This document shows positions 1 to 9,332 of a DNA stretch of 38,304 nt, piece after piece. The position numbers were made by a program, and so were the translations under genes. Each line of letters begins with the position of its first letter. The first letter of the stretch is position 1. Origin of the DNA: Verrucomicrobiia bacterium (lineage in GTDB: Bacteria > Verrucomicrobiota > Verrucomicrobiia > Limisphaerales > JAJOIW01). Below the pieces are notes generated by a model, which did no database searches, was not told the DNA's origin, and saw nothing but the letters and a program-made list of their open reading frames with translations. The stretch is from NCBI GenBank assembly GCA_030425355.1, contig JAUIAG010000013.1, positions 1 to 38,304 of the forward strand, read 5' to 3'.

Positions 1-1
1 C

Positions 2-1831
2 GCCGGGTTCGATGATACCGACAAGGACATGCTTTCCAGCAGCATTGAAAACCGGCCGATGGTGACGGGCGGTCTCCCGAAGTCGGAGTCCTCCTCTTTT
101 TCACTCGATGGCAGTGAGGCTGCTGAACAGCCATCAGCCGCAGCCTTCTCAATTGTCCCGGATCGCATGGCTGGTGAGTCAAAACAGGTCCGGGAACTGG
201 ACCTCTTTGATGCGGCTGTTACTCCGGATTCGACAACGACAATGGATTGGACGGACGGCGATGAGTTCAGCTTCCGCTACTCTGAAAAAAGGAACCTTTC
301 TTCCAGGGCGGGAGAGCAGTCCATCACGGACCTCAACGCCGTCGCCGGCACCAGCGCCGGGAGATTATTCCGTTTCAGCCAGGATCTTCCCAAAATGGCT
401 GTTTTCCCCGACGCCGACCGGCTCGGCCTCCATGGAGGACGGCCCTCATCCTTGCAGAGGAGGAAATCCGGACAATTCACGCCGGTGGATCTGAATGTGG
501 AAAAGGAAACGGCTGAGTCGCCGGTCTCCACTTTTTCGATGAATGTGGGCGATGCCTCATTCCGGCTTGCCGAGTCTTCGCTGCGGTCAGGAACATTTCC
601 TGACAGAAACAGCATCAGGACCGAGGAGTTTGTCAATGCCATGGACTATCACGATCCGGCGGTGAGGCATGCCCCTGTTGGAGTCTTCCTCGATCGCGCG
701 CAGTGGCCCTTTGAAACAGACAGGCAGCTGCTGAGGATTGCCGTTGCGGCTGCAGTGGAGGGACTCAATCGTGAGAATGGCCTCAATCTGGTAGTTCTTC
801 TTGATACATCCGGATCCATGGAGAGACCTGACAGGAAAGCTGTCACTCAATCCGTGCTGCAGGTCATTGCCAATGAACTTGGGGAAGGGGATCTGGTCAG
901 TCTGGTAGGCTTTTCATCGACTCCTACCCTGTGGGTGGATTCGCTGCCGGGAACCATGGCTGCCGAATTGACAGCGCGTGCCGGGGATATTCAGCCTTCA
1001 GGAGGAACCAATATCGAAGCGGCCCTTAACCTGGCCTATGAAAAACTGTATCAGAATTTCAGGCCGGAAGCCGCCAACAGGGTTCTTCTGCTCACTGATG
1101 GAGCGGCGAATCTGGGAGAGCTTCGAAGCGGTGCACTGCGTGAACTGGTTGAAGAGAACCGCAGGCGTGGGGCGGCACTTGATTGCTTCGGCATCGGCTG
1201 GGACGGTCTTGACGACCGGCTCCTTGAGGAACTGACCCGGCACAGTGACGGCCGTTACGGGGTTCTGGTTGAACCCGTCGCGGCGGCAGAGCAGTTCCGT
1301 GACACATGGTTCAAATCCCTCGAGGTGGCCGCAAGGGACGTCAAGGTTCAGGTGCGGTTCAATCCATCCCGAGTCACCCGCTATCGCCAGCTGGGATTCA
1401 ACAGGCACCAGCTGAGCGCGGACCAGTTCCGTGACAACTCGGTGGATGCAGGCGAACTCTCAAAAGCAGAGACCGGTAATGCTCTCTATGTCATCCAGGT
1501 GGATGAGGACAATGCAACACCGCTTGGATGGGTGACAGTCCGATACCTGGATCCATCCACCGGACAATACAGGGAGACGGAAAGAACCATTGAATTTGCA
1601 TGGTCCGCCCCATCGATGGAAGACGCGACTCCGGCGCTGAAGCTTGCTGCTTCAGCCTCTGCACTGGCTGAGTGGATGGCAGGCAGTCCTTATGCGGGCC
1701 AGGTTGCACTCGATCGACTGGATGCATGGGTCTCGGATACGGTTCTGGAGTTTTCTCCCGATCCCGGTCCGGTCCGCTTGAGGGAGATGATCCGCATGGC
1801 GCGATCCATGGAACCATCGGGTCCACGGTGA
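2..1831 (+). CDS. VWA domain protein of the YfbK type (5' partial)
   Basis: The reading frame is open to the left edge, so the start lies outside the window; the first in-frame ATG at 29 is probably internal. After a low-complexity linker of about 200 residues comes the YfbK N-terminal signature (EEFVNAMDYHDP, then APVGVFLDRAQWPF). The VWA domain follows with a complete MIDAS: DTSGSM (Asp codon at 803), the GGTN threonine and LLLTDG. The C-terminal part matches the DUF3520 region (NPSRVTRYRQLGF, then DAGE). VWA domains with an intact MIDAS bind a divalent metal and usually mediate protein-protein contacts, here probably in the envelope. The next gene starts 41 nt after the stop, so the two are probably co-transcribed. 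The family call is firm; the cellular role of YfbK-type proteins is poorly known. Confidence 0.88.
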   Translation, partial: AGFDDTDKDMLSSSIENRPMVTGGLPKSESSSFSLDGSEAAEQPSAAAFSIVPDRMAGESKQVRELDLFDAAVTPDSTTTMDWTDGDEFSFRYSEKRNLSSRAGEQSITDLNAVAGTSAGRLFRFSQDLPKMAVFPDADRLGLHGGRPSSLQRRKSGQFTPVDLNVEKETAESPVSTFSMNVGDASFRLAESSLRSGTFPDRNSIRTEEFVNAMDYHDPAVRHAPVGVFLDRAQWPFETDRQLLRIAVAAAVEGLNRENGLNLVVLLDTSGSMERPDRKAVTQSVLQVIANELGEGDLVSLVGFSSTPTLWVDSLPGTMAAELTARAGDIQPSGGTNIEAALNLAYEKLYQNFRPEAANRVLLLTDGAANLGELRSGALRELVEENRRRGAALDCFGIGWDGLDDRLLEELTRHSDGRYGVLVEPVAAAEQFRDTWFKSLEVAARDVKVQVRFNPSRVTRYRQLGFNRHQLSADQFRDNSVDAGELSKAETGNALYVIQVDEDNATPLGWVTVRYLDPSTGQYRETERTIEFAWSAPSMEDATPALKLAASASALAEWMAGSPYAGQVALDRLDAWVSDTVLEFSPDPGPVRLREMIRMARSMEPSGPR

Positions 1832-1872
1832 CACTCCTGAGTGACCAGCACTTGAACATTTTTTGGAACAAT

Positions 1873-4800
1873 ATGAAAACACTCATTCATGATTCAGCGA
1901 CGCCCGCTATCCGGGGGGCGACGGGGACAAAGTCGATTCTGCAACGCTTACTCCTTCCGGGGGCAGCCCTGGTGGTGTTTCTGCTGACACCGGTGGTCTC
2001 ACTCATTTCACAACCATTTCTCAGTGGAGAATTGAGACGCGTTTCGGTGGAGGGGCAGGCAGATGCTGAATCCGGCGAATCGAGCTTTGTGATCAAAGGG
2101 CTCCTGAAACCTCATGGTCCGGCGGATCAAGAGCCGCTGGTCTACACCCTCGAACTGGATGGAAAGGCCAGCATCTCATCCGATGCAACAAGGATTCGCG
2201 AGACGTGGATGTTCACTTTCAAAAGACTCAGGGGTCACTGGGAGGAAATCTCTCTTCAATTGAGTAACTCGAAGGGGACTCTTCTCGTTCAGGTCGACCC
2301 ATCATCACCATTCACTGCGGTGGTTGAGACAGGGGAATCCGGATCAGGTCATCATCTGATTCTCGTTCCCGGTGCGGAGGCTGAGGATTCTGAGGAAGTG
2401 GCGCTGACCATCAGCCTTGATCGGAAATCCGTGGATCCTTTCAAGGTGTTCACACCTGTGTTCGCGTCGGTTCCGGAAGCTCTGGGGATCGGCGGAAAGC
2501 TTCGGGTTGAAACTGAAGGCCAGCTGCGGCTTTCCTTTGCCGGCACTGGCGCTTCCCTCATTTCTGACTCTGCGGGAACCGGCGATGGCAACGGGAAAGT
2601 CCTTGAGGCAACTGTGCAGGGCAGGGATTACCAGTCAGAGATCGCGGTGGCTCCGGACAAGCCGGACCTCTTTGCCAATACATTCCGTGATTTCAGTCTT
2701 GAGAGTGAACTGGATGACAAGGACGGGATTGTAAAAATGGCATTGAGTGGAGTCGTTGACATTCGTCATCCGGGTGGCGGTCAGGTCCCGGTTCTGGGTG
2801 GCGAGGTCGGTGTTGTCTCCTATTCACTTTCAGATACATCAGCTCGTATGATTTTTGAAGACGGGCAGTTTCTGATTGCCTCTGACCGGCCCTGCTCGGT
2901 TGAAGTGACTGTGCGGTTCCACTGTCGTCTGCGCGATGCTGTGGACGGGCGCTCTATCAACATAATGGTCGCAGATTCGATAATCCGTCCTGTCGCGCTT
3001 CATGGCTGGGCTGAGGATTCGAGTTTTCAGATAACACCACTCGGCGACATCGAATGGGACGGTGATTCCGCCAGAGGATATCTTCAGCCATCCGGCAGCT
3101 TCCGCCTTACCTGGACTGAACAGGTCCCCGAACTCAGCGGCAGGGTCTTTTACTCGGTTAAAGGTCTGCTTCAGTCATCCTTGGGCTCAGGCCGTCTCAG
3201 TCAGGTCTTCTGGCTGGATTACCAGATCATGCAGGGAGAGGTTGACGATCTGGTTCTCGATGTGGCGGGTCCGGGTGAAATCCTCCGGGTGGATGGAGAG
3301 GACATCCTGTCATGGAAGATCCTTCCTACTGAGGATGGTGCCGATGGTGCCCGACGCCTTGAAATCCGCATGCGGCGTCCCGTCACCGGCGTCCACCGGC
3401 TCAAGGTGTACACTCAGCAGACGCTGCCGGCTCTTCCTTTGAAGGTTGAACCGCTTCGACTGGCTCCACGCGATGCGCTTGCCTTTGGGGGCTTTGCCCG
3501 GATAGTCAATCAGGGCGCCGTCAAGCTTGAGATTCAGGATTCACGCAATCTGACTCAGATAAGTCCTGAGCGGTTTCCTGAAATGGCTGGATTCCCCGCT
3601 GCTGACGGGTCGCAGGTTTTCGCCTACAGGTTTTCCGGTGCCGATTACGATTACGCGGTGCAGGCCGATACCATCCTTCCCGAGGTGGCCGCTTCCCGCG
3701 TCACCATCCACAGCCTCGGCCGGAATCTGCAATCCATCGACTGCATGATGGAGTTGGATATCCGGGAGGCACCTGTCAGGGAATTCGAATGGATACTTCC
3801 CTCTGAGTATGTTCTGACCAGCATCGACGGAAACCGGATTGCCGATTATTTTCTGAGTGACAGTGAACCTGCCGGGCAGCGCCTGAGAGTGATATTCAGT
3901 GAACCGGTGAGCGGCCGCTGGACCGGGCGTATCGAACTCAGTAGAAACCTCGCCATGCCTTCAGGAACATGGAGCCTCCCTGTCATCCAGCCTGTCGGAG
4001 TCAAAAGCAGCCGGGGCCATGTCGGTATTGCGGTGGAACAGGGACTGCGCGTTGCCACTGCCTCGTCCTCGGGGGTGACCGAGGTTGCGGCGGCGTTCTT
4101 TCCCCGCAAAGTCGATGGACTGGCACTGGCCTACCGTCTCCGGGACCTTGACTGGTCACTGGAGGTTTCCATTGACGAAATCGAGCAGTCCATACAAGTG
4201 GATACTCTTCAGCTTTACTCGCTTGGAGAAGGCATGGTTTATGGAAGTTCACTTCTCAACTACCTTGTCTCAGGGTCACCTGTGGATTCATTCATCGTCA
4301 CCGCTCCATCCGACTATTCGAATATGGAATTTTCCGGAAAGGGCGTCCGGAACTGGAAGCGTACGGATGATGGATATCAGGTGTATCTGGAAAATCCGGT
4401 CTTCGGCACCTACTCGCTGCTGGCCACCTACGACATGAAACTGGATCCGCAGCGGACGACATACCCCTTTGAGGGAATTCATCCTGCCCAGGCGAGAAAT
4501 AATCAGGGATACGCGATTTTCATCAGCAACTTCCAGGTTGAGACTCTGGTTGTTTCCGGGAGTGAACCTGCCGGTGTGGTTGCCATTCAGCCGGCAGAGA
4601 TTCCATCCGAATACCGGCTGCTTTTTGATGCGCCGCTGGTCGATGCCTACCAGTATTCCTCGCATCCTTTTGAGCTGGATCTGGGTGTCAAGCAGATGGA
4701 ACGCGGCAGCAGCCTGCTTATCCTCGCTGACAGGGCTGAAGTCACCACTGAGGTCGGCACCGATGGACAGACCATCCACACCGCCAGTTATTTCATTAAA

Positions 4801-7800
4801 AACAAAGGCATACCGCATATCCGCTATCGGCTTCCGGAAGGCCTTGATCTCTGGGAGGTGCGGGTTGACGAAGAAGTTGTTGTGCCGGTCTCTGACGGGG
4901 ATTCCATACTGGTGCCCCTCAAAGTAAAGGCCAACCCCAACGAGGTCATCCCGATCAGACTGAGGATGGCGGCGAGGAATGAAGCTTCCAACAGGATGGA
5001 AATCAGACTGCCGCAAATCGGCTCACCGGCTCTCGTCACCCGATGGACGATCCGCGCCTCAGATGAAGGGAAATCTCTCCGATTCCGTTCGAGCGACACC
5101 GGACTTGAGCCGATCGACCCATGGACACCAGTCCGCGGATATGATGTCTTCACAAAGCCTTCACTGATGGGCCGTGATTCATTCATGTGCCTTGTCGCGG
5201 GTCTGGCGCTGATTGCCTCGAGTGTGGTTTTCTTCGGTGTGTTTGCCCATCTGCGATCACGTTTCCGGTTCTGGTCCTGGGTTCCGGTGAAGTCCCTGTC
5301 GACTATCGGACTGATACTGGCGTCACTGAGCTTTATTGCCGGCGCTGTGACCGCTGTCCCCGACGCAGGCCGGAACAGTGATTCGGCGCGCGAACTGCAG
5401 TTCACAATCCCGGTGCAATCAGCCGGCATGGAACAGCATGTCAGCCTCAGTGTCGCGAAAGCTCCGAACGCACCCGTTTCCTGCCCGGCGGTGATTTTTC
5501 TCGTAATGGGTCTCATTGCCATGGGCGTCGCCGCGGCTGCGAAGGACCGTGGCCCGGTCCGGCACATGTGTGCCCTCACCGTTGGATGGGGATTCCTGCT
5601 CGCGGGTGCGCTGACTCAGTTCCACGGGTTTCCGGTCTTCCTTGTGCTTCTTGCTGTTCTGACTGTGCGGCGGATTCTCCTTCCACTGATATTCAGTCTT
5701 GGTGGCGGATCCGGTCCCGCATCTCCATCCCGGCCGGATGCAGATCCGGACCCCAGCCCATCCGGCACCGGCACGGGTGTTCCGGCTTCCACGGCGCTGA
5801 TCATTGCCGCGGGATTTGTATTCACCTTCTCTGCCGGGCAGGCGGGAGCACAGAGTCAGTCTGTCAACGCTGTCCAGGCGGAACAGATTGTTCAGCAGCA
5901 GTCTGCGGCGCCATTCCAATCGCGGCGACCACAGCCGCAGCGCGTCGATGTTCACGGCGTTGAGCAGATAACCCAGGAACTCACATTCCGCGATGGCTTT
6001 GTCAGTTCCTCGATGGAAATACACTGGCGCGCCGAAGCCAATGACGTGCTGCAGATCCTCGGACCGGATTCAGTCCTGCAATCGATACATTTCAATGCAC
6101 GTGAGGGAATACGTCTGCTGGATGCCACTGCCGGATCAGCGGGGACAAATGTGCTGGCTGAAGAGTCAGGCAACTTCCGGATTTCAGTGAAGTTCAAGGC
6201 TGCCATCGTCGTCGATGGCCGCACCTCCTCGGTAAAACTGGAGACTCCCGCCGCCATCAGCCATGTCCTCACGGCTGATTTCGGAAACCGGGACCTCGAA
6301 CTCTCACGGGACAATCTTATCTCACTGGACCGCCTCGAAGGCGGGTCATTCCGATACAGGGCGGTGCTGCAGCCGTCAGTCAACCCGGTGCTGAGCTGGC
6401 AGCCACGAAGCCGTGACACCAGAAATGAACAGACTGTTTATTTCGCCGAGCTGACGCATCGGTTCTCTCCTGCAGCCGGGGTTGTCGACGGTCAGCACGT
6501 GGCCATCATCCGACCTGTGCAGGGACAGGTCAAACAGCTCATCTTCAAGGTCCATCCTTCACTCACCATAATCGATGTGCCGGGAGAAAATATCCTCTCG
6601 TGGCGTTACGATCCCGATCTGGGAAATCTGAATGTTCAGCTCAAGGAACCGCGGACCGAGGTGTTTCCGCTTTCCTTCCTCAGTCAGTCCGGAGCCGGCG
6701 CGCTGCCATATTCCCATGTCATCGGCCTTGTGCATCTGCCAGGCGCCTCCGGAGAACTTGGCTATGTCGGTGTGGCGGCTCCCCAGGAAGTTCAGCTCGA
6801 TGCCGTCACTCCGGCGGGAATGACGCCGCTGAGCCTTGAGGATTTCAGCATGCCGGTCGCAGAGGATTCCGGATCCGATGGGCTGACACTGCGGCGGGCC
6901 TACCAGTACGCCACAGCCGGCGGGACTATTGCTCTCGAGGTTTCTCCGGTTCAGCCGGATGTCCGGGTGGAAACAAGGCAGACACTCTCTCTCGGTGAGG
7001 ACCGCACACTGCTCGCCGTCTCAGCCGCCTTTTCCATCACGCGCAGCGGTATCTTCCAGATTCGTTTCCCTCTGCCTCCCGGACTGGAAATCGAGTCTCT
7101 TTCCGGTTCGCAGGTCAGTCACTGGACCGAGAGTGAGGTGGATGATCAGACTCTGATAACCGTCCATCTTCGCAGCAGAACAATAGGCGACACCCAGCTG
7201 CAGCTTAACCTCGTCGGTCAGGGACAACTCGCAGGCGATGCGCTGCAGGCACCCGTGGTGCAGTTCAATGAGGCCACAAAGCAGACCGGGCAACTCATCG
7301 TCGCCCCGGAACTCGGCGTGCGTCTCTACCCCGAAAATATCGACGGTGTCATCCAGCGTGAGGCAGCCGCTGCCGGCGTCCGGCAGAAAGGGGCACTGGT
7401 CTTCAGTCTGCTCCAGAAACAATGGCAGCTTTTTTTCAGCGTCGAGAAGGTCAACCCGTGGGTGCAGACCAGGATGCTTCAGAAGGTGACACTCCGTGAG
7501 GGACTGGCAAAAACTGAAGCACGGATTCTGGTCTCCATCGAAAATGCCGGTGTGGATTCGATGAGACTCGAACTTCCCGCCGATGCAGAAAGTGTTGAAA
7601 TTGTTGGAAATCAGGTGGTGGATGCGGCGAGGGTTCCATCCGCGGATACTGAAGCGGCACCAGTTTCATGGGAGGTCCGCTTTGAACGGAAGCTGGTCGG
7701 CTCGACGGTCCTTTCGGTGCGCTTCCAGCAGCCGGTCAGTGCCACAGCCGGCGAGTGGACATTCCAGCTGGTTCAGGTGCCAGGCGCCAATCTGTCCCGA

Positions 7801-9105
7801 TCATGGGTGGCATTCCAGTCTGAAGGACGCATCCGCGTTGAAAGTGTTGATGACTCCGGAGGCTTTCAGGCTGCTGACTGGTCGACCATCCCGGCCGGAT
7901 TGCGTGAAGGTTCTGGCAGCACCAGTGGATTTGTCAGGGTCCTCCGGCAGCTGACGGACTCCGGCTCGATTGTGCTTCAGATTGAAAGGAACGAAATCGA
8001 GGAAGTCCTTCCTGCCCGGATTCTCAAGACGAGACTTCGTTCTGTTGTTGCCCTGGGTGGTCAGATGCTGACCATGGTTGAACTGACGATGGATCCGGGA
8101 GAGGAGCGGCAGATCACGATGCAGCTTCCCGAAGGAGCGGAGTTCTGGCTTGGCTATATCAATGACAAGAGCGTGTGGCCATGGAAGGACGGCCGGAACC
8201 TGCTTCTTCCGATTGAACGGAACGCAGGCGAAAGCGACGAATCAGTTTTCCGGTTCCTCTATTTCAGCCGTCTTTCCGAAAGCGGTCTCGAGGATGGAAA
8301 GTTCGACCTCGAAGGCCCATCCTTCGGACTCCCGCTTGAGGACCTCGAATGGCAGCTTGCCTTTCCCGAGAGCGTCCGGCTGATCAAAGGCAAAGGCAAT
8401 ATGGACCTCGTTGAGGAAGACCATGAAGGTTCCCTTGGGCGCCCCAAACTGTCTTTGATGGAAGTTGACGACTACCTCGCCAGCAACCGAATGATCATCG
8501 AGGAGCAAAGCAATTCCGCCGTTGAATACCTAAACCTCGGCAACCAGTTCATGATCAGCGGCGACAACTCAAGAGCGCAGCTGGCCTATGAGAACGCCAT
8601 GAACTTTTCTCAGGCTGACCAGTCATTCAACGAGGATGTCAGGGTGCAGTTCCAGAACTTCAGGTCCCAGCAGGCGACCGTAGCCCTCAATGCCAGGATC
8701 AACAGCGTCTTCAACAAAAAGGACGCCGCCGGATTGCCCGCGGACTACTCCAATCTCACCCAGGCGCAGATTGAGGAAATCCTCGTCTCAGCCTCTGAAG
8801 AGGACCGGGAGGCAATGTCACGGCTTGCGGCACGACTTGTCAGGCAGCAGGAGGCTGCAGTGGCCCGCCCCGCCGCCATCTACGCCACATTTCCACAGAT
8901 GGCTCACGTGCAGACTCTCCGTAAATCTCATATTGTCGACACCATGGAACCCCTCGCTGTCGAACTGGAACTGGACAGGACCCGCAGCGGCTTCTCATGG
9001 AAACCCGCTGTCGCCGCATTGGGATCATCTCTCGCCGGTATTGTCCTCCTCGTGCTGGTGATTGCCGCCATCGCGCGCTCCGTCTCAAAACTCGGAACAG
9101 CCTGA
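1873..9105 (+). CDS. Giant duplicated membrane/periplasmic protein of unknown function (2410 aa)
   Basis: I place the start at ATG 1873. The frame stays open upstream to 1672, but that would overlap the VWA gene by 160 bp; a weak GGA lies 5 nt before 1873. Order of parts: N-terminal hydrophobic segment (about 22-42), large beta-rich ectodomain (43-1100), about five membrane segments (1104-1276), an internal signal-peptide-like segment (1307-1326, ending AGA-Q), a second ectodomain (1327-2375) with a TPR-like helical stretch near 2214-2275, and a C-terminal membrane segment (2380-2403) with a short basic tail. The two ectodomains look homologous. GEDILSW (475) and GENILSW (1571) lie 512 and 514 residues before LPEGLDLW (987) and LPEGAEFW (2085). 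No enzymatic motif was recognised. Position behind a VWA gene suggests a shared envelope complex, which is inference. Confidence 0.85.
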   Translation: MKTLIHDSATPAIRGATGTKSILQRLLLPGAALVVFLLTPVVSLISQPFLSGELRRVSVEGQADAESGESSFVIKGLLKPHGPADQEPLVYTLELDGKASISSDATRIRETWMFTFKRLRGHWEEISLQLSNSKGTLLVQVDPSSPFTAVVETGESGSGHHLILVPGAEAEDSEEVALTISLDRKSVDPFKVFTPVFASVPEALGIGGKLRVETEGQLRLSFAGTGASLISDSAGTGDGNGKVLEATVQGRDYQSEIAVAPDKPDLFANTFRDFSLESELDDKDGIVKMALSGVVDIRHPGGGQVPVLGGEVGVVSYSLSDTSARMIFEDGQFLIASDRPCSVEVTVRFHCRLRDAVDGRSINIMVADSIIRPVALHGWAEDSSFQITPLGDIEWDGDSARGYLQPSGSFRLTWTEQVPELSGRVFYSVKGLLQSSLGSGRLSQVFWLDYQIMQGEVDDLVLDVAGPGEILRVDGEDILSWKILPTEDGADGARRLEIRMRRPVTGVHRLKVYTQQTLPALPLKVEPLRLAPRDALAFGGFARIVNQGAVKLEIQDSRNLTQISPERFPEMAGFPAADGSQVFAYRFSGADYDYAVQADTILPEVAASRVTIHSLGRNLQSIDCMMELDIREAPVREFEWILPSEYVLTSIDGNRIADYFLSDSEPAGQRLRVIFSEPVSGRWTGRIELSRNLAMPSGTWSLPVIQPVGVKSSRGHVGIAVEQGLRVATASSSGVTEVAAAFFPRKVDGLALAYRLRDLDWSLEVSIDEIEQSIQVDTLQLYSLGEGMVYGSSLLNYLVSGSPVDSFIVTAPSDYSNMEFSGKGVRNWKRTDDGYQVYLENPVFGTYSLLATYDMKLDPQRTTYPFEGIHPAQARNNQGYAIFISNFQVETLVVSGSEPAGVVAIQPAEIPSEYRLLFDAPLVDAYQYSSHPFELDLGVKQMERGSSLLILADRAEVTTEVGTDGQTIHTASYFIKNKGIPHIRYRLPEGLDLWEVRVDEEVVVPVSDGDSILVPLKVKANPNEVIPIRLRMAARNEASNRMEIRLPQIGSPALVTRWTIRASDEGKSLRFRSSDTGLEPIDPWTPVRGYDVFTKPSLMGRDSFMCLVAGLALIASSVVFFGVFAHLRSRFRFWSWVPVKSLSTIGLILASLSFIAGAVTAVPDAGRNSDSARELQFTIPVQSAGMEQHVSLSVAKAPNAPVSCPAVIFLVMGLIAMGVAAAAKDRGPVRHMCALTVGWGFLLAGALTQFHGFPVFLVLLAVLTVRRILLPLIFSLGGGSGPASPSRPDADPDPSPSGTGTGVPASTALIIAAGFVFTFSAGQAGAQSQSVNAVQAEQIVQQQSAAPFQSRRPQPQRVDVHGVEQITQELTFRDGFVSSSMEIHWRAEANDVLQILGPDSVLQSIHFNAREGIRLLDATAGSAGTNVLAEESGNFRISVKFKAAIVVDGRTSSVKLETPAAISHVLTADFGNRDLELSRDNLISLDRLEGGSFRYRAVLQPSVNPVLSWQPRSRDTRNEQTVYFAELTHRFSPAAGVVDGQHVAIIRPVQGQVKQLIFKVHPSLTIIDVPGENILSWRYDPDLGNLNVQLKEPRTEVFPLSFLSQSGAGALPYSHVIGLVHLPGASGELGYVGVAAPQEVQLDAVTPAGMTPLSLEDFSMPVAEDSGSDGLTLRRAYQYATAGGTIALEVSPVQPDVRVETRQTLSLGEDRTLLAVSAAFSITRSGIFQIRFPLPPGLEIESLSGSQVSHWTESEVDDQTLITVHLRSRTIGDTQLQLNLVGQGQLAGDALQAPVVQFNEATKQTGQLIVAPELGVRLYPENIDGVIQREAAAAGVRQKGALVFSLLQKQWQLFFSVEKVNPWVQTRMLQKVTLREGLAKTEARILVSIENAGVDSMRLELPADAESVEIVGNQVVDAARVPSADTEAAPVSWEVRFERKLVGSTVLSVRFQQPVSATAGEWTFQLVQVPGANLSRSWVAFQSEGRIRVESVDDSGGFQAADWSTIPAGLREGSGSTSGFVRVLRQLTDSGSIVLQIERNEIEEVLPARILKTRLRSVVALGGQMLTMVELTMDPGEERQITMQLPEGAEFWLGYINDKSVWPWKDGRNLLLPIERNAGESDESVFRFLYFSRLSESGLEDGKFDLEGPSFGLPLEDLEWQLAFPESVRLIKGKGNMDLVEEDHEGSLGRPKLSLMEVDDYLASNRMIIEEQSNSAVEYLNLGNQFMISGDNSRAQLAYENAMNFSQADQSFNEDVRVQFQNFRSQQATVALNARINSVFNKKDAAGLPADYSNLTQAQIEEILVSASEEDREAMSRLAARLVRQQEAAVARPAAIYATFPQMAHVQTLRKSHIVDTMEPLAVELELDRTRSGFSWKPAVAALGSSLAGIVLLVLVIAAIARSVSKLGTA

Positions 9106-9149
9106 TACCCGCCATCGGTAGGGGAAACCACATACTGACGTTAATTCAT

Positions 9150-9184
9150 GGAGCCGGGCATTTCGGTGCCCGGCTTCGCCTTTT
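9150..9184 (+). terminator. Rho-independent terminator after the giant membrane protein gene
   Basis: A perfect 9-bp stem, AGCCGGGCA/TGCCCGGCT (9152-9160 and 9167-9175), encloses a 6-nt loop. It extends by a G-T and a G-C pair and is followed by CGCCTTTT. It lies 45 nt past the stop at 9105 and separates the VWA/giant-protein unit from the carbohydrate genes downstream. Confidence 0.75.
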
Positions 9185-9332
9185 CTGTGAGCCGTGAACT
9201 GAACTGCGGGACGGGAGAATTGGATTGATGCGACCTCAATGGTGGCGCATGATCATCCCGTTCCTGAACATGATCATGTCAGCCGTGTTGCCAGCGTCCT
9301 GGCGGCACACAGACCTCAACAGCAATCATCGA

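Noticed and set aside
4288..5579. Two minus-strand frames of 242 and 251 codons
   Set aside because: Both are antisense to the first ectodomain of the giant protein and show no domain features.
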